DNA of 64,000 bases from Coccinella septempunctata (Eukaryota > Arthropoda > Insecta > Coleoptera > Coccinellidae). The notes beneath the pieces are model-generated. The model had not been told where the DNA came from. It did no database searches and saw nothing but the letters and a program-made list of their open reading frames with translations. The stretch spans positions 28,238,001-28,302,000 of the forward strand of contig NC_058192.1 in NCBI RefSeq assembly GCF_907165205.1, in the 5' to 3' direction. Shown here piece after piece: positions 1 to 10,629 of the stretch (position 1 is the first letter of the stretch; every line of letters begins with the position of its first letter). A program made the translations under genes and the position numbers.

Positions 1-400
1 GAAAAAATGCAAGGACCTGGACAAGTCTATAAGGAAGATATAAGTTCAGGAAAACATCAAGGGAAAGACTACATCTAACTCGCATGTTTATTTGCCTGTA
101 CGTCGTGGTGGTGTCGGTTTGAAATCAATTGAGCTAGAGACCGAGATTCAGATGGTTCGCATATACCTGAGTTCACACCCTGAGATGAAGAACACTCAGA
201 GGAAGTTTCTAGAACTGAAAAAGGCAGGCTGGAGGAACCCTATTGGCGACTATGAGTTCGTTATGAGAAAATACAAGTGCCGCTGCCCAAATTTCGGTAC
301 GGAGACCATCACGCAGAACTGTAGAATTGCTAAGGAGCATATTTACAGGGCGTTTTACGAAGATCTGGAATCTGAGTGAGCGAGAGATATGCACTACGGC
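1..400 (+). pseudogene. R2/R4-type non-LTR retrotransposon, post-RT fragment
   Basis: The open stretch at 92-379 starts with a VRRGGVGLKSIELE motif. It aligns by eye with the LPRHLGGRGIVDL and LPRSQGGRGLQCL motifs that follow the thumb of the two R2-type elements at 53-61 kb. Bases 1-90 continue the similarity in frame (DKSIRKI), interrupted by stops. The family role is target-primed reverse transcription, but this piece has neither RT nor endonuclease motifs and stops early (ending FYEDLESE). A second degenerate copy of the same family lies near 42.5 kb. It is cut by the window edge, so more may lie upstream. Confidence 0.55.
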
Positions 401-517
401 AAAATCATCATCAAGGAGAAAAATAACATCTCACTCCCAGCCTACACCTCACCGTTGATGGATGGATGGCGATTCTCCCTGCTGCACTCAGCAGTGAGTA
501 GTGCCTGCCTGTCAGAT

Positions 518-1262
518 TCATTTACATACCGGCATGATAAAGTCGTATACTTTTAGATCATTTTCGATTATATCTAGGTCAGCATCTATTGGGAGATGTC
601 TTATAACTGCGTAGATCTTTTTCTCTTCCTCCATCTGGTAGGTAAAGTACTCCTTACCAATCTGGTCATAATATTTCGTGATGTTTCTGTAGTCGCCCAC
701 AGTCGAGGCTACGATCCTAATTCCGTCTTTTACGACGGTTGCTCTGTTGTAGCTGAATTTCTTCATGTAGAGAGCTTTTGATATCTCTACCCAATCGGCT
801 GTACCCATCGTCGTGATGGGTGGAATTTTATCTTTTTTAGGTAACTCCGTTGCTTTTTTTGCTGTCTCTTCGTCTGAAGATGAACTTTCTTTACGCGCGC
901 GTTTTGTGGGCGGCACGTTCTGGGTTTTTGCAACTTGAGTTGCAAAATTTTTCTTCTTTGCCGGTTCTGGAGCTTTTTCATGTTTAGAGGAATTTTTGGG
1001 GGACCGCTACCGGCTTTGCAATTTCTGCAAATGTGGGGGATTTCTGTGCCGCAATCTGTTTTGCAATTTCAGCAAAACTAGGGGATTGAGGCGATTTATT
1101 CTTATTAACTTCCTCTCTCATTAGGCGTATCTCCCCGACCCACTGAGCAACGGTTTCAGTTAGTTTATTTATTTGAGCCTTCAACTGCCCATTCTCTTCT
1201 TTGAGCCTTACAAGCTCCTCTGCTTCTCCATCGCTGAATTCTTCAGTGTCCGTAGCTTCCAT
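518..1262 (-). pseudogene. Jockey-clade ORF1 (gag-like) fragment, frameshifted
   Basis: Reading right to left, 1262-984 encodes an acidic start and a coiled-coil stretch (EELVRLKEENGQLKAQINKL) followed by a repeated SPxFAEIAK motif. After a frame change, 916-518 encodes a basic segment and a Pre-C2HC-type domain: PPITTMGTADWVEISKAL, then KDGIRIVAS, GDYRNITKYYDQI and AVIRHLPIDAD. In Jockey elements this domain precedes the zinc knuckles of the RNA-binding ORF1 protein, which forms the ribonucleoprotein. Here the frame ends before any zinc knuckle. The same ORF1 family appears on the plus strand in two halves at 52.7-53.1 and 62.5-63.1 kb. Dead fragment. Confidence 0.7.
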
Positions 1263-1906
1263 GTAGGAGAGCTCTCATTGTCTGAGACCTCCGAATGGCT
1301 TTTTGTCCGTATTGAACTATATGAGGTATTTCTGAATAATAATGAATATTAGAAATCCTCACTACTGTGGTACTATTAAGCGACGTGGCTAAGTTATATA
1401 TTTTCTATACTATCAGAAAAATAAATCGACTCACCAATGATATCCGTGGAACCAGCGATCTCGGAGATGATCTGGACTCAGACACTGAATATACTGAATT
1501 TGAACGAATTTCCGCTTTATAACACATACACTTATAGAACTTCGGAAGTTTCATAGACGGAATCAAAAATTCCGTAGCTTCGCTAGTGTACACTTTCACT
1601 TCGACTTTCTCTTCCATTTTCTCTTTTACAACACGTCCGCTCTTGTCGATTTCTCACCCAACAATGTGTCACAAATGTAAACATTGTCCGCCATTTAAGG
1701 TCGAAAACGGTCCAACCAATCAAAAAGCGGACGCCTATTGTCACCACTGTGGTATATGAAGTCACTGTATTCAGTCGCTTCGTTTCCCATCTTTCTACTC
1801 TATAATCTTTGGATGGGAATGTTATTATTTTCGATTTTTGATCAGAGAACAACATATGACCATAGTGAAATGTTGAAGCGTGCGCTAGTGTAAGAGTGTT
1901 TTGGCA
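1263..1906. other. Unassigned sequence with one dispersed motif copy
   Basis: No supported gene. Short open stretches on the minus strand (1405-1855) show no recognisable domain. Bases 1774-1812 carry, inverted, a motif (core AAAGATTATAGAG) that recurs at 9502-9540, 30631-30663, 30774-30808 and 46648-46684. Confidence 0.5.
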
Positions 1907-2060
1907 TTGGAAAGAAACAGAGAAGAGATTAAATTACCAAGAGCATTTTCGAGAGAAAATTGGAAAAAAATCTTAACTCAAGAATCGACTCCGAATCAAC
2001 TTGTGTGTCAAGAGCACTTTTACGATGAAGTTAACAAAAACATGATGGATTCATTATAAA
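1907..2060 (+). pseudogene. THAP-like zinc-finger fragment
   Basis: A 50-codon frame ending in a stop reads LPRAFSRENWKKIL, then LVCQEHFYDEV. The spacing of the tryptophan and of the C-x2-H-F ending resembles the second half of a THAP domain, a C2CH DNA-binding finger found in P-like transposases and host THAP proteins. The first cysteine pair and the rest of the protein are missing. It may be a remnant of a P-like element distinct from the one at 2.6-6.4 kb, or a decayed host THAP exon. The match is short. Confidence 0.4.
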
Positions 2061-2640
2061 CGAAATCGAAATTGTCGACCCTCGTGAGAAGTTGACTCTT
2101 CTGAATAAGAATATCTAACCAATAAAACAACATGGTTCAGAAGTGGATATTCTTGAAGAATTTTGTTGGCATATCATAAAATATGGTTTATATCGGTTCT
2201 CAGCTGAGTATCGGAAACAGAACCTACTCTAATACCTAAGTCATAAATCTGAGATTGCTACCTCTTGTTGTCTTGATGTGTACTACTCCTCACTGCAAAT
2301 TTATATAATTTTGAAGATTACGGTAAACCAACTTACATACCTGTTTTCAATAAACAATGTAAACAAAAGTAGGTAAAATTTTTTTGCTCAGTGATTTCTT
2401 TTGAATTTAATTGATTTCGCATTTATTATGCATGACTAAAGCCCATAACATAGTCCCCTTCTATAATATGATTTGTATTTGATGTATTTTATTGCATATA
2501 ATTCAGACAACTTATATTTAATATAGATTTGAAGAAAGGTATTTGAAAAATCATCAGAAAAACCACGACGACACATGACCTAAAATAAAATGAAGGCTGT
2601 TCATTTCAAATATTCAATTTGACGCTTAAATCCCCACCCC
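2061..2640. other. AT-rich spacer upstream of the P-like element
   Basis: No gene is supported. The right-hand end probably holds the 5' part of the P-like element, but I could not identify its terminal inverted repeat because the 3' end is also undefined. Confidence 0.4.
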
Positions 2641-2648
2641 TATAAAAG
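2641..2648 (+). promoter_or_regulatory. Candidate TATA box of the P-like transposase gene
   Basis: TATAAAAG follows a short C-rich run and lies about 190 bases before the ATG (2834) that opens the THAP reading frame. Position and sequence fit a pol II core promoter, but no transcript data support it. Confidence 0.4.
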
Positions 2649-3284
2649 CAGCAATCGCAGCGACACAATTTTCCCCGTTTTCGAGGACACATTTTTAGTA
2701 CGGCGATCGTTCTCCTTCTCCCTACTTCATACTCGTACGGTTCGTCATATTTCTCGCTCGTTGTATTAAAGTCATTTGTGTGTTTTCTCAGTGAAAACGA
2801 TTTCAGAAGTGTTATATGAAATCTTTGCTCAAAATGTCTTTCGGCAATTATTGTATGCTGCGGAACTGTGGGAACTGCAGAAGAAGAGTTTCCCGAATAT
2901 CAGTTTTTTAACTTTGCCGAAGAAAATGGAAACGTAAGTATTGGAACTCGTACCACGTGAGTGGGGTATTGATTGAATTTATATTTTCAGTGCTTTGAAG
3001 TGGATAGAATTCTCAGGGCATGAAGACATTGACTTCAGTAAACGGTACACCATGTGTAGTGAACACTTTAGTGCAAGTCAATTCAAATCATTCTATCCAC
3101 GTAGATTGCTATTTGCAGGAAGCATCACTTGCATAAAATGGTCAACAAAAGAACCTTGTGGGAGAGTAAGCAGTTTGAAACTGATAAAATGCGTACTGAA
3201 GGTAAGTCCTCCTAGATATCTGCAATGCATTACTCATTAATTATATATTCACTAGTTTTTTTTTTCTGTATGCAGTAAGCATTC

Positions 3285-4206
3285 CAATGATGGAGAGAAC
3301 ATGACCTGATATGGAAAGCGAGCATATTGAGTTTGTTACAAATACTGATGGTATGTCTTTCTACGTATCTGCAATGCATTATTGAATGCATTATTCCTTA
3401 ATCATATATTCAATAGTTTATTTTCTGTATGCAGTAAACATACCATTGACAGAGGGACCACTTGAGATGGAAAGTGAGCATATTGTTACAAATACTGATG
3501 GTGAGTCTTCCTTGTTATCCGCAATGCATTACTGAATGCATTACTCAATAATCATAAAGGGTGTTTCAAATTAAGCGTTTTTTTTTTCAAAATAAATAAA
3601 ACACATAATTTGCTTTCGTTTCCAAAAACTTTTTATTAGTAATGGAAACATTAGTTATGACATTTATGTACGAAAAGTAATATTGGCCAAATGGCCTCCT
3701 CTTGCAGCTCTACAGACGTCTACCCTTTTGTTGAAATTTTGACATAATCAAGGCTCTATCTCACTAATGACACGAATCATTTCATCCTTTAGTTGAGGAA
3801 TCGATTGTGGATAATTCTCATAGACCTGGCTTTTCACATAACTCCCAAAGAAAATAGTCCAGCGACCAATAGTGCTTTCAGATGGACGATTATGTTGACA
3901 ATAAAATTCACGCAATTTTCTTAAAACATTTTTCACAGAACGCTGATTTTCATGAAATAATTTAACAATTTGAACGCGTTGTTGTATCGTGTACGAAGCC
4001 ATTTTAATAAATGTCGTACATCATACTTTTTAAAGGTCCGGATTCTATATTCTATATTTTATTTATTCTCAAAAAAAACCGCGCAGTTTGAAACACCCTT
4101 TATATTCAATATTTCATTTTCTGTATGCAGTAAGCATTCCATTCATGGAGAGACCACCTGAGATGGAAAGCAAGCAGATTGAGAGTGTAATTTCAAATAC
4201 TGATGG
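3285..4206 (+). repeat. Triplicated mini-exon of the P-like gene
   Basis: Three copies of a roughly 75-base coding unit lie at about 3275-3350, 3433-3501 and 4129-4205. Each opens after a TATGCAG acceptor, reads roughly (V)SIPxMERPxEMESExIExVxxNTDG, and ends at a GT donor. The flanking introns are also similar (TCTGCAATGCATTACTGAATGC). This is repeated intron-exon duplication within the gene. The same exon reappears in the third THAP copy at 48.8-49.3 kb. Confidence 0.65.
3557..4100 (-). mobile_element. Internally deleted mariner/Tc1-type element in a P-gene intron
   Basis: Imperfect terminal inverted repeats AAGGGTGTTTCAAAT and AGTTTGAAACACCCTT are flanked by TA duplications (3555-3556, 4101-4102), the hallmark of the Tc1/mariner superfamily. 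The minus strand at 4002-3748 encodes the transposase N-terminus, a helix-turn-helix (MASYTIQQRVQIVKLFHENQ, then RPSESTIGRW). It joins directly to a C-terminal segment (FFGSYVKSQVYENYPQSIPQ) that normally lies well over 150 residues later, so the catalytic domain has been deleted in frame. Non-autonomous. Confidence 0.8.
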
Positions 4207-6377
4207 TAAGTCTTCCTACATATCTGCCACAAAAATAATAAAGAGCATTACTTATTTATCTCATATTGAATTGATTTTTTAATTATATAATTAGATTACC
4301 GCAACTTTTCCTTTTTCAGATATTCCTTTGCGTGCACCCGTCAGAACTTCACACTTGAAAAAGATGTCAAAATCTTCAAGAAGAGACAGAAACTTGCGAG
4401 ATATAGAGAGGACATATAGAATATATAGAAAGAAAACACAATTTTGCTACTGCAAAAGTAAGCCTGTTAAACCAGTTATATCCAGCAAAAAAGCTGCAAT
4501 TTTTCAGTTGATGAACGAATCTAAAAAATTCCTAGCCAAAGAACTTTACTTTGGTATTATGCCTCACCCAAAGGCTTTAAGGCAGTAGCTAAATGTCAAA
4601 ATTTGCCAACTCCAAGAACTTCGAAAAACTGGCAGTCTAAATTGAAAATTGCACCTGGTTTAAGTCCAGATATAATAGATAGTTTGAGGTTGCATTTCTC
4701 AAATACTGATCAGAAGAAAGACATTTGCTGTCCTAAGTTTGATGAAATAGGTTTAAGTGAGGAGTTGCACTTTGATCAGTCAAATGGAAAAGTAGTTGAA
4801 GTTGTAGACATAGGAACAGTTAAAAGGAAATACAGAGCAACTACAGTTCTAGTGTGTATGGTAAGAGCATATAATTGGGAATACGTATTGGGAGATTGTT
4901 TTTTAGGTCATACAGCAACAAGTTAATACTTATATTCCTTTGTCTCAGACTCCATTGATGCAGCTCAACAATCTGGACTCAAGTTCAAAACCATTATTTG
5001 TGACCAGAGTCCAGTGAATCAAAGCGTGGCTAAGAAATTGGACATTTCAACAGAACAGTATCTTTTTCAGAAATAATGAAGAAATTTATTTTATCTATGA
5101 TGTACCTCACCTTCTCAAAAGCATCAGGAATAATTTGGCGAAATATGATTTTGATTATTCCGGGAAACCAGTATCATGGAATTATATAAGACAAACATGC
5201 ACTTGAAGTAATCCCATTCGTGTTGGGTTGTTGCCAAAAACAACAGAGGAACACTTGAAGTTTACCACGTTCAATGCAATGAGAGTTAAGCATGCTGCAC
5301 AAATTCTTAGTGAATCACTGAGTGTCGCAATGGTTGTACTCATGCAATTGGGGCAACTTCCAGCAGAGTGCATGTTCACTGCAGAGTTCATTAGTGACAT
5401 GGACAAAGCACTTGACTGCCTAAATAGTATTAAATTGGAGAAGGACCATGAGATATGCCATTACTGAGGATTCGCCACACAGAGATTTTCTCTTGAAAAT
5501 TAGGGATAATTTAAGAAGTTCTAAGTTTTTTTCTAAGAGATCTGTACCACCATGTATAACTGGTTTTATCACAACAATCAATAGCATACTCCAGCTAGCT
5601 GATGATCTGAGGAATACATATGATGTCCCCAAACTGCTCACTCGTCATTTGAATCAAGATCCACTTGAAAATTTATTTGCCACAGTTAGGCAACAACACG
5701 GATGCTGTCAAAACCCAAGCCCCAAACAATTTGAAAATGGTCTTCGACAATTATGTCGAAGACTTATAAGATATAACTTCGATTACAAAGTTATGTTCTA
5801 ACACGAATTGTGAGGAGGACTTCACATTCTCTCTAGACAAATTGAAAAAATTAGGTCAAATAACTAGCTATGAACACAAAGAAGATACAACTATTCTGGA
5901 ACTTAAAGATGTGCAAATGGACCTAGAAGAAAAAATGCAGTATTCTATGTCAGTGGATATATGGCAAGGAAATTTCTCAAACTCCATCCTTGTGACATCT
6001 GCAGTTCTATTATTCTCGACAAAGATAAGCTTCTGACAAGACAACATCAATTATTTACTTATTTTAAGCAGGAGGAATCAATTAATCCTGAAAAAGGTTT
6101 ACTGTATATTTCTCAAGAATTTTTCAATTATATTGAAAAACTGGCAATTATTCATAATGAGTTGCTGTGTAGTAAACAAATAGTTGAAGAATTGATGGAC
6201 ATTGTCAAGTTGAAGCATTACATTGAGTTTGCTTTTTGTGCCCCTGAATCTTTACATAAATTTCTACACTTATTTATGACTATCAGGTGCCACTGGGGTG
6301 TTCGATTCATAAATCAAGATAAGGAGAAGAAAGTAGCAACAAAAAATCAAAAATTGAAAAATATTTGTCACGAATGA

Positions 6378-7513
6378 ACCGTTGTTGCTACTTTAATGTT
6401 ACATTGATTTATGAATCGAAAATCTCAATAGCATCTGTCACAAATAAATGTGAAAATTTGTCTGTAGAACAGACTTCAACATTGATGCTGACCTTCAATT
6501 TCAGCTTTTGCTTGCTACACTGTAACCCATTTAAATATCTAAGAATAGTATAATGTTGTCAAATGTTGAATTGAATTCGCGGAGATTAGACGAAAATCCA
6601 CATTCAATTAAGAAAATTAATTATCCGGCTGTTCACTTAATTCCATTCAGGATTATTTCAATATGGATTTTCATCTAATCCCCTCCTCATGAATTCAAAA
6701 TTATATGATATTCAATTCATATAAATCAGTTTTCAGTTTTGCAATGTTGTTGTGTTGAAAAGCTCTTCAGAAGCATATTATAAATCATGGATCAAATAAT
6801 TCTTCCTTGAAAGATTTGATGTTGTTCTACCAAATTCTTGTTTTGGGTCGAGAAACCTCTGGAGGGAATATTCTTGATAAATTTCATGGCCAGACATAAA
6901 ATACCGCATTCTTCATGTTAAGGTCTCTTCTGTACTTGCTTTTAATCTTTCATAACTGAAATATTTTTCTCTTCTTCGATTCATTTGCCTATTATCACTT
7001 CTTTTATTTCTTCTGGAGAGGATGCATACCTTACAGGAAGTTATACTATTATGAAGGAGCTCGCTCATAATCAAACTATGGGGGACTGATATTCTGATAG
7101 CAAACATGTTTATTGTCTTTCAGCTAAGAAATTCTCAACTGAAATCTTTAAGTGACTAAGCAGTTTGGGAATATTGATAATATTTTTCAGATTATCAGGT
7201 TATTGAAGTAGAATGTATTGTAGATAACAATGACAGTGGCTTATATTTTTTCGACATTAATTTGGAACAATTGTTTCCCTTTCTTCAGAGAGAAAGGCCT
7301 GTTTGACGAAATCTTCACTCATTTTGTATTGGTCTTGTTCCAATTCACATACTTGTTGCAGTCAATTACTTTAGCCACTTATGAATCGCACAGGACTTCG
7401 CTAGTAGTCCAACAATTTCAGCAAAAACTGATTCACTCAGTATTTGAACTGCACTCTCATTGCTTTGTGAGTGATGACATACTGTCTTAATACTGTTTGG
7501 TATGACAACATAT
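6378..7513. other. Sequence beyond the P-like gene; no gene seen
   Basis: This probably includes the 3' end of the P-like element. An imperfect inverted repeat lies at about 6577-6600 (GATTAGACGAAAATCCACAT) and 6660-6681 (ATATGGATTTTCATCTAATC), consistent with a small foldback. No coding region is supported. Confidence 0.4.
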
Positions 7514-7762
7514 CTTAATAAACTTTTTGGGGTTTTCACTCCCAATCTCTGAAACAAAATCAATTAAAAATGAAATAAACGATTTGCTCCTGCGTGAATT
7601 CTTGCACTAATTTGTCAGCTCATTGTCAGGCAACAATTTTTTCTAGTTAATTTGCTCCTGACAAATTAGAGCAAGAATTTACGCAGGAGCAAATCGTTTA
7701 TTTCATTTTTAATTGATTTTGTTTCAGAGATTGGGGGTGAAAACCCTAAAAAGTTTATTAAG
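7514..7762. mobile_element. Foldback MITE, copy 1
   Basis: Two arms of about 105 bases form an imperfect hairpin. The element starts CTTAATAAACTTTTTGGGG and ends CCCTAAAAAGTTTATTAAG; the inner arms share TTTGCTCCTGCGTGAATTC and its complement. The centre holds CTCATTGTCAGGCAACAATT. A second copy with a different left arm is at 48985-49268. It encodes no protein. Confidence 0.75.
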
Positions 7763-8606
7763 AAATGCAGAATACTCCCAGCATAAATTTCAATCGATAT
7801 ATGACATAATTGGCCAAATTACTTAAAGAATCTACATGGGATGGAAAAGATTATATATGAGATGCCATTTTTCATTTTTCTTATGAAAGAAGCAGTTTCC
7901 TGTTGAAATTTCTACTCTCTTCGACACACATCGATGTAATAAAGGGATATTGAATGTGAGAATTCGTAAGTTGCCTTGACAGCTAGAAAACAAATCTAAT
8001 TACATATTTCCACCCCTGCTACCATACCTGTCCTCCCTTCTCAATTTTCCGTAACCATAAATTTTTTCATTTTATTTATCAATATTCAACTCTTCGCTGG
8101 AAGCATACTCATTCAACATAACAGGGGCTCGATTCTCGAACTTGTAGGAATTCAATCATATAGGAACAAACAATTTCCATACGAAATGAGGATGGCATGA
8201 ATAAATCAATCCAAATCTTCTAGTCAGAAAGGCAAAAATGAAATACCTACCTGAAAATACAACAGGTTGAATTTTGGAATGATTTCAAATTTCCACTCTG
8301 AGTTTCCTTAACTAAATAAAATGCACTTGTACTCCTTAGCTTACAAACACGGTTTATTGAGAAATGCAATCTCTCCTATATTTTCAATTTGGATTGCCAA
8401 AGTTGAGGCTAATTTCTCGCACACTTTTTGATTAATCAATAAATTGCCTTTTCGCTTTTAACACTTGGATATTCCAATATTACAGACACTATAATATTAT
8501 TCATTGCTATAGATATTTATTTCAATTTATCAAAATGTATGGGAAAAATGGCTGGATATTACTGAAATTCTTCGCATTATGGAGATTATTGACTTGTCCT
8601 TATTTT
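7763..8606. other. AT-rich sequence, nothing recognised
   Basis: No open frame with a recognisable domain and no obvious repeat on either strand. Confidence 0.4.
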
Positions 8607-9015
8607 GACATGTCTTTACTGAGTTACAGGACTTGTACAACTGTTTAAGGTTTTTCTAATTAAGGTTCGAAAAATTCTTTAACTCATATGTGAAAAATCT
8701 TGAAATATGTTTTTTATATCGAATTCTTGATGACATGTCTTTACTGACTTACAGGTCTTGTACAACTGCTAAAGGTTTTTTTAGTTGTGGTTCGAAAAAT
8801 TTTATAACTAATATGTAAAAAATTCTTGAAATGTGTATGTTATGATAGTACCTATATCAAATTCTTAATGACATGTCTTTACTGACTTACAGGCTCGCTT
8901 ACAGGTCTTGTACAAATGTTAAAGTTTTTTTAATTGTGGTTCGAAAAATTCTATAACTAATATGTAAAATATTCTTGAAATGTGTATGTTATGATTGTTC
9001 ATTAAATACATAATT
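8607..9015 (+). repeat. Tandem repeat, three units of about 125-145 bp
   Basis: Units start at 8607, 8732 and 8870, each with GACATGTCTTTACTGA followed by TTACAGG.CTTGTACAA, a T-rich run and GGTTCGAAAAATT. Unit 3 has a short internal duplication of CTTACAGG. A single diverged unit recurs at about 30160-30265, again upstream of the hairpin repeat described below. The units are therefore part of a dispersed element rather than an isolated satellite. Confidence 0.75.
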
Positions 9016-9058
9016 TTTGATGAAAATTGCACAAATTCAACTATTGTTATTGATTAAA

Positions 9059-9080
9059 GCATATATATATATATATATAT
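9059..9080. repeat. (TA)n microsatellite
   Basis: Eleven uninterrupted TA units between the tandem repeat and the hairpin repeat. Confidence 0.9.
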
Positions 9081-9289
9081 GTTTATCATATACTTGTGCC
9101 CTATATTCGAAGCTCTCTTATCTGTATACAGGAGTTTTAAAAAGTGACTTCTTTTCACTAGATTTAACTTAACTGTTAAAAACAATTCTCACCTAAATAC
9201 ATCCTATGTCATCCTCAGTTCTGTCATATTTTCAAATGATTTCAAATGAAACATTCAGCGAATCTAACTGAGTATTTCATTTAAAAATT

Positions 9290-9585
9290 GTTAAGGTACA
9301 TGAAAAAACATCCTGATACCAAAACAAAAGCCCTACTTTTGTATGTCGTTCAGGATGTTTTTTTCTGTCTTCGACAAGTCGATGTATGAAGAGTAGAATT
9401 CGAATTTCGCGACCTTTCTTTGAGGAATAGAATTCAAATTTCGCGCCCTTTATTTAAGAATATGATTCGAATTTCGCGCCATTCATTAATACAACAGAAA
9501 ACCAAAGATTATAGAGTAGAAAGATAGGAAACGAAGCGACTAAAGTGATGTGAGCGCCATCTGTGTTTCAAATGTGTTTTTAAGA
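9290..9585. repeat. Dispersed repeat with hairpin and TCGAATTTCGCGCC subrepeats
   Basis: A hairpin (AACATCCTGA at 9308 pairing with TCAGGATGTT near 9352) is followed by three imperfect copies of ATTCRAATTTCGCGCC. Then come the AAAGATTATAGAG motif (9502-9540) and AGCGCCATCTGTGTTTCAAATGTG. The same order of blocks occurs at 30360-30810. No protein is encoded. A non-autonomous rolling-circle or similar element is possible, but the ends were not determined. Confidence 0.55.
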
Positions 9586-9752
9586 CCCTAATGCCCGTTT
9601 GCACCGTATCGCTGGTAACCATGTTAAAACTAATCGATGTTTAATATTTAAACGTTGCTTAAGCGGTTGCCTGGTTGCATCGTGGAGCATCGTGGAGTTT
9701 ACTTTAATCATCGATAGGTTTGGCAACACCACTTACAGCATGGAAAATTCAA

Positions 9753-10428
9753 AAGGACCCCGCACACTTACTGTTTACTGTTTTTCTATATAAACAGATT
9801 TTGAGATAGCGAAATGAGGAGATTAGTGACACCGAATAATGTCCATCCTGTACATTCCTGAATAAAAACACCTTTGGACCGACCGTCAATACCTATCATA
9901 ATAATTATAATGAATGAAAACCTATATTTCTTGACAGCAATCTCAACTACAGATAAGTTTTGAAGAAAAATTTTAAGAAATCCGAATATAAACCTGAATA
10001 ATTTTGCAACTGTTCTTTGTACATTGATGAAACTTCCTACAGAGGTGGACATACATCATGGTATCATATTTTGAAAAACTCAGGGTGGTCCCAAAGTCAC
10101 TAACAAACTTACAGTCAATTACTTATACAGCTTCATGAAACAGTCTGTATAACGAAACTTAACGTGGTGGGCGGTGTTTAGATATCTGTGATATCTTGTT
10201 ATTCAGAACCCAAGACATCATGATGAAATTTTGAAAATTAGAAGAATTATCATCAAAATTTAAAGATTCATTTTTCCGTAGCTGCAATTTTGGAACGCCC
10301 TATAGAACAAACCGGATGTAAGACCTTCGTGAAAATCTGATATATTGTTCTTAAGGCTGATATAAATATAATATGTAAAAATGGGGAAAATTCACTGGAC
10401 CCGCTTTTCCTAAGTGTGCGGGGTCCTT
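9753..10428. mobile_element. MITE with AAGGACCCCGCACACTTA ends
   Basis: Inverted termini AAGGACCCCGCACACTTA (18 bases, perfect) are flanked by a 4-bp direct repeat TCAA (9749-9752 and 10429-10432). The interior of about 640 bases has no recognisable protein; the 88-codon minus-strand open stretch is not convincing. The superfamily is not determined. Confidence 0.7.
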
Positions 10429-10629
10429 TCAACCATCACATCATAGAAGATAAATTGAAAAGAAAAAGAATTCAAGGTTTTATGTTCTGTTGTCAAGGTG
10501 GGAAATTTCTTTTGGAGATTCGGTGTTGTGTTTCGAATTTGAAGTGCGAACGTGGATCGCATCCAAACACTTTATTATTAGTCTAGGAAAAGAAGCCTTC
10601 TTGTGAAAGGACTGTTGAATTTAAACTAA

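Larger units (their letters stand above)
2834..6377 (+). pseudogene. P-like (THAP-type) transposase gene, multi-exon and decayed
   Basis: Exon 1 (2834-2933) starts MSFGNYCMLRNCGN, the first half of a THAP finger, with a frameshift before FPEYQFFNFAEENGN. A GTAAGT...TTTTCAG intron (2934-2990) leads to exon 2: KWIEFSG, then TMCSEHFSASQF. Three short repeated exons follow. The catalytic part begins near 4320: at 4603-4926 are PTPRTSKNWQSKLKIAPGLS and FDEIGLSEELHF, the RNase H-like core. GTP-binding-insert-like sequence lies at 5228-5467 (MRVKHAAQILSES, AEFISDM) and the late RNase H motif at 5448-5801 (LLTRHLNQDPLENLFATVRQ). The C-terminal segment is at 5961-6377. The family cuts and pastes DNA with 8-bp target duplications. 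Several stops and frameshifts make this copy dead. A mariner-type element sits in one intron. Confidence 0.8.
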
